NCBI RefSeq assembly: GCF_042658925.1 | Contig: NZ_JBHSRF010000004.1 | Location: forward strand, 1 to 64,000 | Direction: 5' to 3' | DNA length: 64,000 bases | DNA from: Sphaerisporangium aureirubrum | GTDB taxonomy: Bacteria > Actinomycetota > Actinomycetes > Streptosporangiales > Streptosporangiaceae | Notes under the pieces: generated by a model | What the model was told of the DNA's origin: nothing | Seen by the model: the letters and a program-made list of their open reading frames with translations, nothing else | Database searches by the model: none | Made by a program: the position numbers and the translations under genes | Shown: positions 8,478 through 17,628 of the stretch, in pieces | Position numbering within the stretch: position 1 is the first letter of the stretch | Layout of the letters: each line of letters begins with the position of its first letter

Positions 8478-8985
8478 ACCCGGGGATGGAGATGCCGGTG
8501 CCGCCCCGGGTCAGGGCGCCGTAGCGGGTCTTCTCCTTGGCGATGTCCAGGGGGCGGATGTGGGCGCGGGCGGCGATGGTGTCCTCGGTGAGGTGGGAGG
8601 CGGGGACCAGCCAGGAGACCTCGAATTCGAGGCCGTCGGGGTCCTTGGCGTAGAGGGCCTTGGTGGTGCTGTGGTCGGACGCGCCGACCAGGGCGCCGAG
8701 TTCGGTGAGCTTGTCGGCGGTGTGCTGGAGGTCGTCGAGGGTCTCGACCTCCCAGGCCAGATGGTAGAGGCCGACGGTGGCCTGGCCCGCCTGCGAGGGG
8801 CCCGCCTGGGCACCGATCTGGAACAGGCCGAGGTCGTGGTCGTTGTGCGAGGCGGGGGCCTGGAGGAAGGCGGCGCCGGGGAAGGACATCACGACGCGGA
8901 AGCCGAGGGCCTCTTGGTAGAAGGCGACGCTGCGGTCGACGTCGCGGACGTACAGGACGGCGTGGTTGAGGCGATGGACGGACAT
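8476..8985 (-). CDS. VOC-family dioxygenase/glyoxalase-like protein
   Basis: A 169-residue protein with one vicinal-oxygen-chelate module pair. The metal ligands expected in type I extradiol dioxygenases are visible: His8 (RLNHAVLYV), a His near 75 (GLYHLAWEV) and a Glu near 121 (DGLEFEVSW). The C-terminal 35 residues (ARAHIRPLDIAKEKTRYG) extend past the fold. It may be a catechol 2,3-dioxygenase-like enzyme or a resistance-type VOC protein; the substrate cannot be told. Start ATG 8985 follows CTGGAGGACC. Its 3' end was duplicated downstream. Confidence 0.82.
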   Translation of the reverse strand: MSVHRLNHAVLYVRDVDRSVAFYQEALGFRVVMSFPGAAFLQAPASHNDHDLGLFQIGAQAGPSQAGQATVGLYHLAWEVETLDDLQHTADKLTELGALVGASDHSTTKALYAKDPDGLEFEVSWLVPASHLTEDTIAARAHIRPLDIAKEKTRYGALTRGGTGISIPG

Positions 8986-9136
8986 GGGTCCTCCAGGGTT
9001 GCTTTAACTCTCAACCGAATTTAGCCGATGACTCTGGGGAGGTGACAGTGGGCCGTGTCCACCGCTGCCTCGGGTGGGGCATACCGGGAGGAGTCACCCC
9101 TCGTCGGGTGGCGAGGGGTGACCTCTCGTGCCGTTG

Positions 9137-9589
9137 TCAGGAATCGAGCAGGAGGGTCGCGCGCTCGTCCACGGCCAGAAGCACGGTGACCACGGTGTCG
9201 AGGAGGTCGGGGTCGATGCCGTCGCCGGCGGCGTCGGTGGTCGTGCGGGCGTGGGCGTAGACGCGTGCGAAGTAGGTTCTTCCCTCCTCTGTGAGTTCCG
9301 CGGTAGGCGTCGGGGCGTCCGGCCGGTAGGTGACGTGGCCCGCCGCGGCGGTCCTCTTCAGGAGGCTGAGGACGTCGGCCTCGGGAAGGTCCATGCGGTG
9401 GTCCATCTCGGCCACCACGACGCCGACAGGCATCGGCGAGGTCTGCTCCTTCAGCAGGGTGAGGAGCATCCAGCCGGGGAAGTCGGTGCCGGACTCGGCG
9501 AGGGCCCGGCGGTGCAGCTTGCCGACCTTCCGGGTGGCCTCGGCGAGTGCGCGGCCGAAGCTGGGGCGGGGCACGGTGGTCTCGGTCAT
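9137..9589 (-). CDS. MarR-like winged-helix regulator
   Basis: A 150-residue all-helical protein with a central winged helix. The recognisable parts are the dimer helix (FGRALAEATRKVGKLHRRAL), the region DFPGWMLLTLLKEQ, the recognition helix DLPEADVLSLLKRTAAAGHV, the wing (YRPDAPTPTAELTEEG) and a long C-terminal helix. Start ATG 9589 has CGGAGATCGAC upstream. It is divergent from a second MarR-type gene at 9702, with three operator-like repeats between the two. It is more diverged from canonical MarR than its neighbour; the ligand is unknown. Confidence 0.7.
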   Translation of the reverse strand: MTETTVPRPSFGRALAEATRKVGKLHRRALAESGTDFPGWMLLTLLKEQTSPMPVGVVVAEMDHRMDLPEADVLSLLKRTAAAGHVTYRPDAPTPTAELTEEGRTYFARVYAHARTTTDAAGDGIDPDLLDTVVTVLLAVDERATLLLDS

Positions 9590-9619
9590 GTCGATCTCCG
9601 ATTCCTCTGCGGGAGATTG

Positions 9620-9689
9620 ATGGTCGCGCCAACAACTGCATCGTCAACGTACCGCAGTTTGATGGTCCTGCCAATGATGGTGCCGCCAA
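9620..9689. promoter_or_regulatory. Three MarR-type operator repeats in divergent promoter region
   Basis: ATGGTCGCGCCAA (9620-9632), ATGGTCCTGCCAA (9662-9674) and ATGGTGCCGCCAA (9677-9689) share ATGGT-N3-GCCAA, an imperfect palindrome of TGGY/RCCA half-sites. Spacings are 42 and 15 bp. They occupy the 112-bp gap between two divergent MarR-like genes and are probably bound by one or both products. Confidence 0.65.
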
Positions 9690-9701
9690 CCATCCTCTAG
9701 G

Positions 9702-10181
9702 ATGGGGATCGTGGGGATCAGAGAGCGCGCCACTCCCGCCCGGCTGAGAACACTGCCCAGCTGGCTGGTCAATCAAGTGGCCATCACGGCGAACCGGCTG
9801 ACAGACCAGGCTCTGGCGAGCGTCGGTTCACGCCGGTACCACTTCGCCATGCTCGCCGCGCTGGACGAGTTCGGGCCGTCGAGTCAGGCGGACCTGGGGC
9901 GGTGCACGTCCATCGATCGCAGCGACGTGGTGGCCGCGATCGGCGCTCTGGTCGAGCAGGGGTACGTCCGGCGCGGTCCCGACCCCGGTGACGGCCGCCG
10001 CAACATCATCACCATCACCGCCGCGGGAACCCGCCACCTTCGCGAGCTCGGCGCCGTCGTGGCCGCCGCGCAGGACGAACTACTGCGCTCCTGGTCGGCG
10101 GACGAGCGCACCACCCTTCTTGACCTGCTCACCCGAATCGTCGACGACCGCGACGCACCAGGGGCCGGCCCCCCGGGCTGA
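9702..10181 (+). CDS. MarR-family transcriptional regulator
   Basis: A 159-residue canonical MarR protein: dimer helix RLRTLPSWLVNQVAITANRLTD, helix-turn-helix SSQADLGRCTSIDRSDVVAAIGALVEQG, then the wing YVRRGPDPGDGRRNIITITAAG with the conserved D-x-R-D/G-x-R motif, and a C-terminal dimer helix. Start may be ATG 9702 or GTG 9708. These proteins repress divergent or linked genes and are relieved by small phenolic or oxidant ligands; here the three operator repeats upstream suggest auto-control together with the gene at 9137-9589. Confidence 0.88.
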   Translation: MGIVGIRERATPARLRTLPSWLVNQVAITANRLTDQALASVGSRRYHFAMLAALDEFGPSSQADLGRCTSIDRSDVVAAIGALVEQGYVRRGPDPGDGRRNIITITAAGTRHLRELGAVVAAAQDELLRSWSADERTTLLDLLTRIVDDRDAPGAGPPG

Positions 10182-10188
10182 CACGTCC

Positions 10189-11376
10189 TCAGCCGATGGC
10201 CTCCTGATGAGGGGCCGGTGGCGAGGGGAGCAGGGGGGTGGGGTCGGCGATGACACGCTGGATGACCGAGCCGGCGGCGCCCAGGGGGGCGGCGTTGGTG
10301 CCGGCGGCGGAGATGACCAGGGCGGGGACCTTTGGGTGCATCTGGGACAGACGGCTGTGCAGGGTCCGGGTGACGGAGGTGGAGATCCAGGGGAACAGGG
10401 GGGCGTAGATGCCGCCGAGGACGATGGTGTCGGGGTCCAGGAGGTTGGCCGCGGTGGTGAGGGCGATGCCGAGGGCGGTGCCGGCGCGGGTGCAGGACTC
10501 CAGGGCTTCGGGGTCGCCGGAGCGGAGGCGGGCCACCAGGCCGGGCAGGGTTTCGCCTTCGGCCAGGAGGGCGTCCTGGCCGGCGTAGCGTTCCAGGCAG
10601 CCGGAGCCGCCGCAGCGGCAGGGGGGGCCGTCGGGGGTGACGACGACGTGGCCGAGTTCGCCGGCGAAGCCGTGTGCGCCGCGGAACAGGCCGCCGCCGA
10701 CGACCAGGCCGGCGCCGATGCCGATCTCGCCGGAGACGTGGAGGAAGTCGCCGAGGGACGGGCCGGAGCCGAACCACAACTCGCCGAGGGCGGCCAGGTT
10801 CGCCTCGTTGTCCACGACCACCGGCAGCGGGAGGGCCAGGGTGTCGGTGACGGCGACGTCGCGCCAGCCGAGGTTGGGAGCGCGGTGGACCGTGCCGGTG
10901 ATGGGGTCGACGGGGCCGGGGAGGGCCACCACGGCGCCGGCGACGGACAGGCCGAGGGCGGCGGCCTCGGCGAGTACGGTCGTGGCCAGGGTGCGCAGGC
11001 GGGCGATGACCTCGGCGGGCGGGACGGAGCGGTTGTCCACAGGCTGTGTACGGATGACGCGGATCTCGCGGGTGAGATCGACCACACAGGCGGCCAGGTA
11101 GTCGACGTTGATCTCCAGCCCGAGCGCGGCCACGCGGTGCCCGCTGAGCCGCACGGCCGTCCCCGGACGGCCCCGCTCGCCGTCGCGCACGGCGCCGGAC
11201 TCCACGGCCATGCCGGCGTCGATCAGGTCGCCGACCAGCTTCGATACCGTGGTCTTGGTCAGGCCGGTGCCGTCGGCGAGGGCGGCGCGGGTCAGGGGCC
11301 CGCGCCGGTCGAGCTCGCCGAGGACGACCGCGAGGTTGCCCGCGCGCATCGTGCCGTGCCGCAAAGCCCCTGCCAT
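10189..11376 (-). CDS. xylR: ROK-family repressor of xylose genes (XylR type)
   Basis: A 395-residue ROK regulator. An N-terminal winged helix (GPLTRAALADGTGLTKTTVSKLVGDLIDAG, about 30-60) precedes a sugar-kinase-fold ROK domain. That domain has the ATPase-like VVDNEANLAALGE and the zinc motif ELGHVV followed by CRCGGSGCLERYAG. Proteins with this layout in front of xylAB repress xylose use and respond to xylose. It is divergent from xylA; the palindrome at 11470-11494 lies between. Start ATG 11376 was taken because the HTH begins soon after. It almost abuts the MarR gene's stop (7 bp). Confidence 0.88.
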   Translation of the reverse strand: MAGALRHGTMRAGNLAVVLGELDRRGPLTRAALADGTGLTKTTVSKLVGDLIDAGMAVESGAVRDGERGRPGTAVRLSGHRVAALGLEINVDYLAACVVDLTREIRVIRTQPVDNRSVPPAEVIARLRTLATTVLAEAAALGLSVAGAVVALPGPVDPITGTVHRAPNLGWRDVAVTDTLALPLPVVVDNEANLAALGELWFGSGPSLGDFLHVSGEIGIGAGLVVGGGLFRGAHGFAGELGHVVVTPDGPPCRCGGSGCLERYAGQDALLAEGETLPGLVARLRSGDPEALESCTRAGTALGIALTTAANLLDPDTIVLGGIYAPLFPWISTSVTRTLHSRLSQMHPKVPALVISAAGTNAAPLGAAGSVIQRVIADPTPLLPSPPAPHQEAIG

Positions 11377-11469
11377 CAGGGGATGTCACCGCCCTCGATC
11401 ACAACCAGCCGCCCTCCCCCGTGAAGTCACGGTCCCGCGCCTCTTGACCTGGCGCCTCCGTCGTCCGAT

Positions 11470-11494
11470 ATTTAGTCCACAACATAGACTAAAT
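11470..11494. promoter_or_regulatory. Putative XylR operator
   Basis: ATTTAGTC at 11470-11477 and GACTAAAT at 11487-11494 form perfect 8-base arms around a 9-base spacer, 26 bp before the xylA start codon. The size and A/T-rich arms fit ROK-family XylR sites of actinomycetes. It probably controls both xylAB and the divergent repressor gene. Confidence 0.78.
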
Positions 11495-11519
11495 ACCTCC
11501 AAGTTGGGAGATACAGACA

Positions 11520-12671
11520 GTGGACGCGTACACCCCCAAGAAGGAAGACAAGTTCACCTTCGGCCTCTGGACGGTCGGCTGGCAGGCGCGCGACCCCTTC
11601 GGTGACGCCTCCCGCCCCCCGCTCGACCCGGTGGAGTCGGTCAACCGTCTCGCCGAGCTCGGCGCCTACGGCGTCACCTTCCACGACGACGACCTGCTGG
11701 CCACCGAGCCCGACCGCGACAAGGCCGTGCAGAAGTTCAAGGAGGCCCTCGCCGGCACCGGCCTCAAGGTCCCCATGGCCACCACCAACCTGTTCACCCA
11801 CCCGGTGTTCAAGGACGGCGCCTTCACCAGCAACGACCGCGACGTGCGCCGGTACGCCCTGCGCAAGGTCCTCCGCAACATCGACCTCGCGGCCGAGCTC
11901 GGCGCCACCACCTACGTCTGCTGGGGCGGCCGTGAGGGCGCCGAGTCCGACGGGGCCAAGGACGTCAAGGCCGCGCTCGACCGGTACAAGGAGGGCCTCG
12001 ACCTCCTGTGCGCCTACGTCATCGACAAGGGCTACGACCTGCGCTTCGCCCTGGAGCCCAAGCCCAACGAGCCGCGCGGCGACATCCTGCTGCCCACCAT
12101 CGGCCACGCCCTGGCGCTGATCAACGAGCTTGAGCACCCCGAGATGGTCGGGCTCAACCCCGAGGTCGGCCACGAGCAGATGGCCGGGCTCAACTTCGTG
12201 CACGGCATCGCCCAGGCCCTGTGGCACGGCAAGCTGTTCCACATCGACCTGAACGGCCAGCACGGCCCGAGGTACGACCAGGACTTCATCTTCGGCCACG
12301 GTGACACCAAGAGCGCGTTCTTCCTTGTGGACCTGCTGGAGAACGGCGGCTACGAGGGCCCGCGCCACTTCGACTACAAGCCGCTGCGCACCGAGGACCC
12401 GCAGGACGTGTGGGTGTCGGCCGCCGCCAACATGCGGACGTACCTCATCCTGAAGGCGAAGTCGGCCGCGTACCGCGCCGACCCCGAGGTGCAGCAGGCG
12501 CTCGCCGACTCCCGGGTCACCGAGCTGGCCCAGCCGACCCTGGCCCCCGGCGAGACCGTCGCCGACCTGGCCAAGGACGACTTCGACATCGACAAGGCGG
12601 CCGAGCGGGGGTTCCACTTCACCCGTCTCAACCAGCTGGCGATCGAGCACCTCCTCGGGGTGCGCGGATGA
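11520..12671 (+). CDS. xylA: Xylose isomerase
   Basis: A 383-residue class I xylose isomerase, interconverting D-xylose and D-xylulose in the cytoplasm. Catalytic and metal residues are in place: His55 and Asp58 (TFHDDDLL), Glu179 and Lys181 (ALEPKPNEPRGD), Glu215 and His218 (PEVGHEQMAG), Asp243 (FHIDLNGQ) and the Asp pair in RYDQDFIFG. Length is standard for actinomycete enzymes. Start GTG 11520 has TTGGGAGA upstream. It overlaps xylB by ATGA, so the two are translationally coupled. Control is by the ROK repressor through the palindrome just upstream. Confidence 0.96.
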   Translation: MDAYTPKKEDKFTFGLWTVGWQARDPFGDASRPPLDPVESVNRLAELGAYGVTFHDDDLLATEPDRDKAVQKFKEALAGTGLKVPMATTNLFTHPVFKDGAFTSNDRDVRRYALRKVLRNIDLAAELGATTYVCWGGREGAESDGAKDVKAALDRYKEGLDLLCAYVIDKGYDLRFALEPKPNEPRGDILLPTIGHALALINELEHPEMVGLNPEVGHEQMAGLNFVHGIAQALWHGKLFHIDLNGQHGPRYDQDFIFGHGDTKSAFFLVDLLENGGYEGPRHFDYKPLRTEDPQDVWVSAAANMRTYLILKAKSAAYRADPEVQQALADSRVTELAQPTLAPGETVADLAKDDFDIDKAAERGFHFTRLNQLAIEHLLGVRG

Positions 12672-14065
12672 CCCTGGTCGCCGGGATCGACTCCTCGACG
12701 CAGAGCTGCAAGGTCGTCGTCAGGGACGCCGAGACGGGGGCGCTGGTCCGCGAGGGCCGCGCCCCGCACCCGCCGGGCACCGAGGTCCACCCCGACCACT
12801 GGTGGACGGCGCTGCGGCAGGCGATCGACGAGGCGGGCGGCCTGGCCGACGTGGCGGCGCTGTCGGTCGGCGCCCAGCAGCACGGCATGGTCTGCCTGGA
12901 CGAGGACGGCGCGGTGATCCGCGACGCCCTGCTGTGGAACGACACCCGCTCGGCCCGCGCGGCCGAGGAACTGGTCGCCGAGTTCGGCGGGCCGCAGGCC
13001 TGGGCGGACGCGGCGGGCAGCGTGCCGGTGGCGTCGTTCACGGTGACCAAGCTGCGCTGGCTGGCCGAGCACGAGCCGGAGAACGCCCGGCGTACGGCGG
13101 CGGTGTGCCTGCCGCACGACTGGCTCACCTGGCGGCTGGCCGGGGCCAAAGGCCTCGGCGCGCTGACCACGGACCGGGGTGACGCCTCGGGGACCGGCTA
13201 CTGGTCCCCGTCGGCGGGCACCTACCGCGCCGACCTGCTCAAGCTGGCGCTCGGGCACACGCCGCTCGTGCCGCGCGTGCTGGAGCCGGTGGGGCAGGCC
13301 GGGGTGGTCGACTCCGGCCTGTTCCCGGACGCCGCGTCCGTGCGGCTGGCGCCCGGCACCGGCGACAACATGGCGGCGGCGCTCGGCGTGGGCCTGCGGC
13401 CCGGGGACGTGGTGGTGTCCATCGGCACCTCGGGGACCGTCTTCGCCTGCTCGGGCACGTCGAGCCACGACGCCTCCGGGGCCATCGCGGGCTTCGCGGA
13501 CGCGACCGGCCGTTTCCTGCCGCTGGTGTGCACGCTGAACGCCGCCCGGGTGCTCGACGCGGCGGCGGCCGTGCTGGGCGTCGGCGTGGCGGAGCTGTCC
13601 GACCTGGCCCTGCAAGGGCCGCCCGGGGCGGACGGGCTCGTGATGGTGCCGTACCTGGAGGGGGAGCGCACGCCGAACAAGCCGGACGCCACCGGGTCGG
13701 TGCACGGGCTGCGGCTGTCCAACGCGACCCCGGCGCACTTCGCGCGGGCGGCCGTGGAGGGCATGCTGTGCGGGCTCGCCGACGGCCTGGACGCGCTCGG
13801 CGTGGAGCCGAGCCGCCTGCTGTTCATCGGCGGCGGCGCCAGGTCCGAGGCGGTGCGCCGCATCGCCCCGTCGGTGTTCGGCCGGCCGGTCCTGGTGCCC
13901 GAGCCCGGCGAGTACGTGGCCGACGGCGCCGCCCGGCAGGCCGCGTGGCTGCTGGCCGGAACCGCCGAGCCCCCGGTCTGGGGGTCCGGCGAGCCCGAGG
14001 CCTACGAGGCCGACCCGGTCCCCGGGCTGCGCGCCCGCTACACCGAGGCCGCCGCGACGGCCTGA
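12668..14065 (+). CDS. xylB: Xylulokinase
   Basis: A 465-residue FGGY-family kinase that phosphorylates D-xylulose to D-xylulose 5-phosphate, feeding the pentose phosphate pathway. Seen: the N-terminal phosphate loop LVAGIDSSTQSCKVVV, substrate region GAQQHGMVCLDEDG and LLWNDTRS, catalytic Asp in PGTGDNMAAALG, ATP loop VSIGTSGTVFA, and C-terminal FIGGGARSEAVRRI. Start ATG 12668 overlaps the xylA stop as ATGA. A strong hairpin follows the gene. Confidence 0.95.
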   Translation: MTLVAGIDSSTQSCKVVVRDAETGALVREGRAPHPPGTEVHPDHWWTALRQAIDEAGGLADVAALSVGAQQHGMVCLDEDGAVIRDALLWNDTRSARAAEELVAEFGGPQAWADAAGSVPVASFTVTKLRWLAEHEPENARRTAAVCLPHDWLTWRLAGAKGLGALTTDRGDASGTGYWSPSAGTYRADLLKLALGHTPLVPRVLEPVGQAGVVDSGLFPDAASVRLAPGTGDNMAAALGVGLRPGDVVVSIGTSGTVFACSGTSSHDASGAIAGFADATGRFLPLVCTLNAARVLDAAAAVLGVGVAELSDLALQGPPGADGLVMVPYLEGERTPNKPDATGSVHGLRLSNATPAHFARAAVEGMLCGLADGLDALGVEPSRLLFIGGGARSEAVRRIAPSVFGRPVLVPEPGEYVADGAARQAAWLLAGTAEPPVWGSGEPEAYEADPVPGLRARYTEAAATA

Positions 14066-14079
14066 CCGGCGCCGGAGCC

Positions 14080-14114
14080 GCGACCCGGGACTCGCGAGGG
14101 GGGTCCCGGGTCGC
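14080..14114 (+). terminator. Hairpin terminator of xylAB
   Basis: GCGACCCGGGAC (14080-14091) pairs perfectly with GTCCCGGGTCGC (14103-14114) around an 11-base loop, 15 bp after the xylB stop. It lacks a clean T run, as is common in high-GC actinomycetes. Confidence 0.75.
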
Positions 14115-14239
14115 TTCCGTCCCCGGGCGGGGTGAGGGTAGGGCCTGCCGGTCATCCCTGAGACCTAGGGGTGGGCTCAGGGATGGCTCAGGGATTAAAC
14201 CGGATGCCTGAGATGCCCCTTTCGGGGGAATCTTTATAC

Positions 14240-14932
14240 ATGCTTCCCCTGAGAAGGCTTTATCCCCTGGTCGCCGGTGCAGGCGTGCTTGCCGCGTCCC
14301 TCACGCTGGTGATCGGCCGGATCGGTGGTCCGGACGGGATGGCCGATCTGACCATCGCCCGGTACGCCGCGCTGGACGGCGGCAGGGCCGCGGCCCTCGC
14401 CGTCGGCCTGCTCGGGGTTTCCTCGCTGCTGCTGGCCGCCGGGATGCGCGCCGTGCGGGCGCCTGTCGCGGGATGGCCGCAGGCGCTGACGCTGGCGTGG
14501 GCCGTGTCGGCCGTCATCGCGGCCGTCGCGCCGGGCACCCGGGTCGCGGAGGTCGCGATGCTGGTGGCCCTGGTGAGCATGGCGGGCGCCACCGCGCTGA
14601 TGTCGCGCCGGTTCGGCGCCGACGAGCGGTGGCTGCCGATCGCGCGCCCGATGGAGTGGCTGGCCCTGGCCGCGGGCGGGACGCTCGCGGTGCTGACCTA
14701 CGTGTCGCTGCCCGGCCACGGTGTGCTGGCCGGTCTGGTCGAGTGGACGCTGCTCGGTGTGGAGACCGCCGCGCTGGCGCTCGTGGCGGCGCACCAGACC
14801 AGGGTCGCCTGGGATGACGCGGCCCACCGTCCTTACACAGTGGAAAGCGCGGCCACCCGGGCCGCGATGGCCGCCGCGGTGGACCGGGTGGTCGCCGGGG
14901 CCGCCTCCCTGCAGCTTTCCCGACACCGATGA
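14240..14932 (+). CDS. DUF998-like integral membrane protein
   Basis: A 230-residue protein with about six membrane segments (from RLYPLVAGAGVLAASLTLVIG through EWTLLGVETAALALVAA). The order of segments and an ARPMEWLALAAGG motif resemble DUF998 proteins, which have no assigned function. The frame is open further upstream, but ATG 14240 begins just before the first membrane helix and has CGGGGGAA about 9 bases upstream. It lies between the xyl operon and a conservon and shows no clear link to either. Confidence 0.6.
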   Translation: MLPLRRLYPLVAGAGVLAASLTLVIGRIGGPDGMADLTIARYAALDGGRAAALAVGLLGVSSLLLAAGMRAVRAPVAGWPQALTLAWAVSAVIAAVAPGTRVAEVAMLVALVSMAGATALMSRRFGADERWLPIARPMEWLALAAGGTLAVLTYVSLPGHGVLAGLVEWTLLGVETAALALVAAHQTRVAWDDAAHRPYTVESAATRAAMAAAVDRVVAGAASLQLSRHR

Positions 14933-15061
14933 CAGATGGGTCTATTTGGCCCAATACCACAGATGTACCAGGTACAACACCACGCACAATGCTAGTCTGC
15001 TCGCCGATCTTCACCCTCGGATGCCGGTCCCCGGCCGTAACCCGCGAACCGATGAGGTGTC

Positions 15062-17239
15062 ATGGCGTCGAGCAGATCCATCCGGTTCAAGATCACCGCG
15101 CTGCTCGTGATCCCGCTCCTCTCCCTGGCGGCCCTATGGGTCTTCGGGACAAGCGTGACCACGAGGGAATCGGCGAGCATGCTCGCCGTCGCCTCCCTGT
15201 ACGCCAACATCGGCAAGCCGGGCGACGACCTGGCCATCGGCATGCAACGCGAGCACATGCTGACCTCCGAATGGCTCGGCAGCAGGTCCCCTGAGCGCAA
15301 GGCCGCGGTGTCCCGGCAGCGCGAGGTCGTGGACGGCCTGCGGGACCGGTTCCGCGAGCTCGCGCTGACCGACTCCGCGCAGGAGGACCTCTCCACACCC
15401 GCGATGAGGACGCGGTTCGACGAGATGCTCGTCATGATCGGACGCCTGGACGCCGCCCGCTCGGCCGTGGACGCCGGCGTGCTGGACCAGGCGGCGCTGA
15501 CCGTGGAGTACGGCCGCTTCCCCGACGCCATGCAGCGGCTCATCGCCGCCATGACCGTCGCCAACGACCTGCCGCTCTACCAGCAGTCCCGCGCCGTGAC
15601 CGCGATGGGCTACTCCAAGGACTTCCTGTCCCGCGAACGCGGCCTGGCCGCCGGGGTGCTGATCGCCGGCCGCCCGCTGTCCCCCGACGAGTACCGCGCG
15701 TTCGCGCAGCTCGCCACCACCAGGCGGTTCCTGTTCTCCCAGGGCATGTCCGACCTGGAGCCGGCGCTGCGCGCCCCCTTCGAGGAACTGGAACGCTCGC
15801 AGGAGTACCAGCGGTTCCTCACCCTGGAGGAGCAGATCCTCGCCGACCAGGGCCGCACGTTCCCCCACACCGTGTGGCGCCAGGCCGCCGACGACATCGA
15901 GGCCTACTACCAGTCGACGCTGACCAGGTCGAGCGACGCGCTGGCCGCGAGCGCGGAGCCGGCGGCGCTCGCCACCTTCGTCCGGGCCGGTCTGGCCGGC
16001 GTGCTCGGCCTGGTGGCCGTCATCGTGTCCGTCGTCGTGGCGTTCCGGGTGGGCCGCGGCCTGACCAGGGAACTCGGCGAGCTGCGGGACACCGCCGCCG
16101 AGCTGGCCGACGTACGGCTGCCGCGCCTCATCCAGCGGCTGCGCCGGGGCGAAGAGGTCGATGTGGACGTGGAGGCCCCGCCGCTCGCCGTCACCGGCAG
16201 CACCACCGAGATCCGCGACCTCAGCGCGGCGTTCGCCGGGGTGCGGCGCACCGCGGTCGAGGCCGCCGTCGAGCAGGCCACGCTGCGCGACGCCGTCGGC
16301 AAGGCCCTGCGCAACCTCGCCCGCCGCAGCCAGACGCTGCTGCAACGGCAGCTCAAGCTGCTGGACGCCATGCAGCGGCGCATCGAGGACCCCGAGACGC
16401 TGCGCGAGCTGTTCCGCGCCGACCACCTCACCACCCGCATGCGGCGGCAGGCCGAAGGCCTGGTCATCCTGTCCGGCGGCTCGCCCGGCCGTACGTTCGC
16501 CCGCGAGGTGCCGCTCGCCGACGTGGTGCGCGCCGCGGTCGCGGAGGTCGAGGACTACACCCGGGTGCATGTGTTCCCCATGCCTGAGGTCGCGCTCAAG
16601 GGCGACGCGGCGGCGGACGTCATCCACCTGTGCGCCGAGCTGATCGAGAACGCCACCGTGTTCTCCCCGCCGTCCACCGAGGTCTCGGTGCGGGCCGAGC
16701 CCGCGGCCCGGGGCATCGCCATCGAGGTGGAGGACCGCGGCCTCGGCATGTCCCCCGAGCAGCGCGACGCCGTCAACGAGAAGCTCGCCCGGCCGCCGGA
16801 GTTCGAGGCCGCCGGCACCGAGCGGCTCGGCCTGCACGTCACGGCGCGCCTGGCCGCCCGGCACGGCATCAGGATCGAGCTGCGCGGCTCCCCCTACGGC
16901 GGCACCACCGCCATCGTGCTCCTCCCCGACACGCTGGCCGCCACGGCCACCCCGCGCGAGGTGACGCCCGCGCCGGTGCCGTGGCCCGCCCACCAGGCGG
17001 CGCAGCCGCAGCAGCCGGTCACCACGGCCACGGCGGGCAAGCCCCTGCCCCGCCGGGTGCGCCAGGCGCACCTGGCCCCCCAGCTCAAGAACAAGCCCGA
17101 GGCGGAACCGGCGGCGGCGGAGGGGCCGGAGCAACCGGCGGGCACGTCCCCCGAGCACTCCAGGGCGCTGCTGAACTCCATGCAGGCGGGGTGGCGGCGC
17201 GGCAGGACCGAAAGCGAACGAGACGGTGAGGAGGTGTGA
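15062..17239 (+). CDS. cvnA: Conservon sensor-kinase-like protein CvnA, locus 1
   Basis: A 725-residue membrane protein. Layout: first membrane helix (KITALLVIPLLSLAALWVFG, about 9-28), an extracytoplasmic nitrate/nitrite-sensor-like helical domain to about 300, second membrane helix (AGLAGVLGLVAVIVSVVVAF), HAMP-like linker, and a GHKL ATPase domain with N-box ELIENATVFSPPS and EVEDRGLGM. The last ~100 residues are Pro/Ala-rich. In Streptomyces, CvnA forms a membrane complex with CvnB, CvnC and the GTPase CvnD, likened to a eukaryotic GPCR assembly. Its stop overlaps the cvnB region; cvnA-B-C form one operon. No cvnD follows. Confidence 0.9.
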   Translation: MASSRSIRFKITALLVIPLLSLAALWVFGTSVTTRESASMLAVASLYANIGKPGDDLAIGMQREHMLTSEWLGSRSPERKAAVSRQREVVDGLRDRFRELALTDSAQEDLSTPAMRTRFDEMLVMIGRLDAARSAVDAGVLDQAALTVEYGRFPDAMQRLIAAMTVANDLPLYQQSRAVTAMGYSKDFLSRERGLAAGVLIAGRPLSPDEYRAFAQLATTRRFLFSQGMSDLEPALRAPFEELERSQEYQRFLTLEEQILADQGRTFPHTVWRQAADDIEAYYQSTLTRSSDALAASAEPAALATFVRAGLAGVLGLVAVIVSVVVAFRVGRGLTRELGELRDTAAELADVRLPRLIQRLRRGEEVDVDVEAPPLAVTGSTTEIRDLSAAFAGVRRTAVEAAVEQATLRDAVGKALRNLARRSQTLLQRQLKLLDAMQRRIEDPETLRELFRADHLTTRMRRQAEGLVILSGGSPGRTFAREVPLADVVRAAVAEVEDYTRVHVFPMPEVALKGDAAADVIHLCAELIENATVFSPPSTEVSVRAEPAARGIAIEVEDRGLGMSPEQRDAVNEKLARPPEFEAAGTERLGLHVTARLAARHGIRIELRGSPYGGTTAIVLLPDTLAATATPREVTPAPVPWPAHQAAQPQQPVTTATAGKPLPRRVRQAHLAPQLKNKPEAEPAAAEGPEQPAGTSPEHSRALLNSMQAGWRRGRTESERDGEEV

Positions 17240-17241
17240 CG

Positions 17242-17628
17242 ATGTCGACCGAGCTGAACTGGCTCCTCGATGATTTCGTGGCGCGGGTGACGGACGTCCG
17301 TCATGCGATCATCCTGTCCAACGACGGGTTGCGCGTGGCGGCGTCGGGCAGCCTGAGCCGGGAGGACTCCGAGCACCTGTCGGCGGTCGCCGCCGGTTTC
17401 CAGAGCCTGGCCAAGGGCGCCAGCATGCGTTTCGGCGGCGGCGCGGTCCGCCAGACCATCGTGGAGATGGAGTCGGCGCTGCTGTTCGTCACGGCCGCGG
17501 GCAATGGGAGCTGTCTCGCGGTGATGAGCATGATGCAGGCCGACGCCGGCCTGATCGCCTACGAGATGGCGCGGCTGGTCGGAAGGGTGGGGCAGCACCT
17601 GACCACGCATCCGCGGGGTGTCATGTGA
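17242..17628 (+). CDS. cvnB: Roadblock/LC7 protein CvnB, locus 1
   Basis: A 128-residue Roadblock/LC7-fold protein (TELNWLLDDFVARVTDVRHAII, LSNDGLRVAAS, EHLSAVAAGFQSLAKGAS, ETMESALLFVTAAG-like strands). CvnB proteins act as small regulators in the conservon complex, modulating the GTPase as MglB does for MglA. Start ATG 17242 was preferred over the overlapping GTG 17236 because GAGGAGGTG lies at a good distance. It is 55-60% similar by eye to the CvnB encoded at 20301-20705. Confidence 0.9.
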   Translation: MSTELNWLLDDFVARVTDVRHAIILSNDGLRVAASGSLSREDSEHLSAVAAGFQSLAKGASMRFGGGAVRQTIVEMESALLFVTAAGNGSCLAVMSMMQADAGLIAYEMARLVGRVGQHLTTHPRGVM

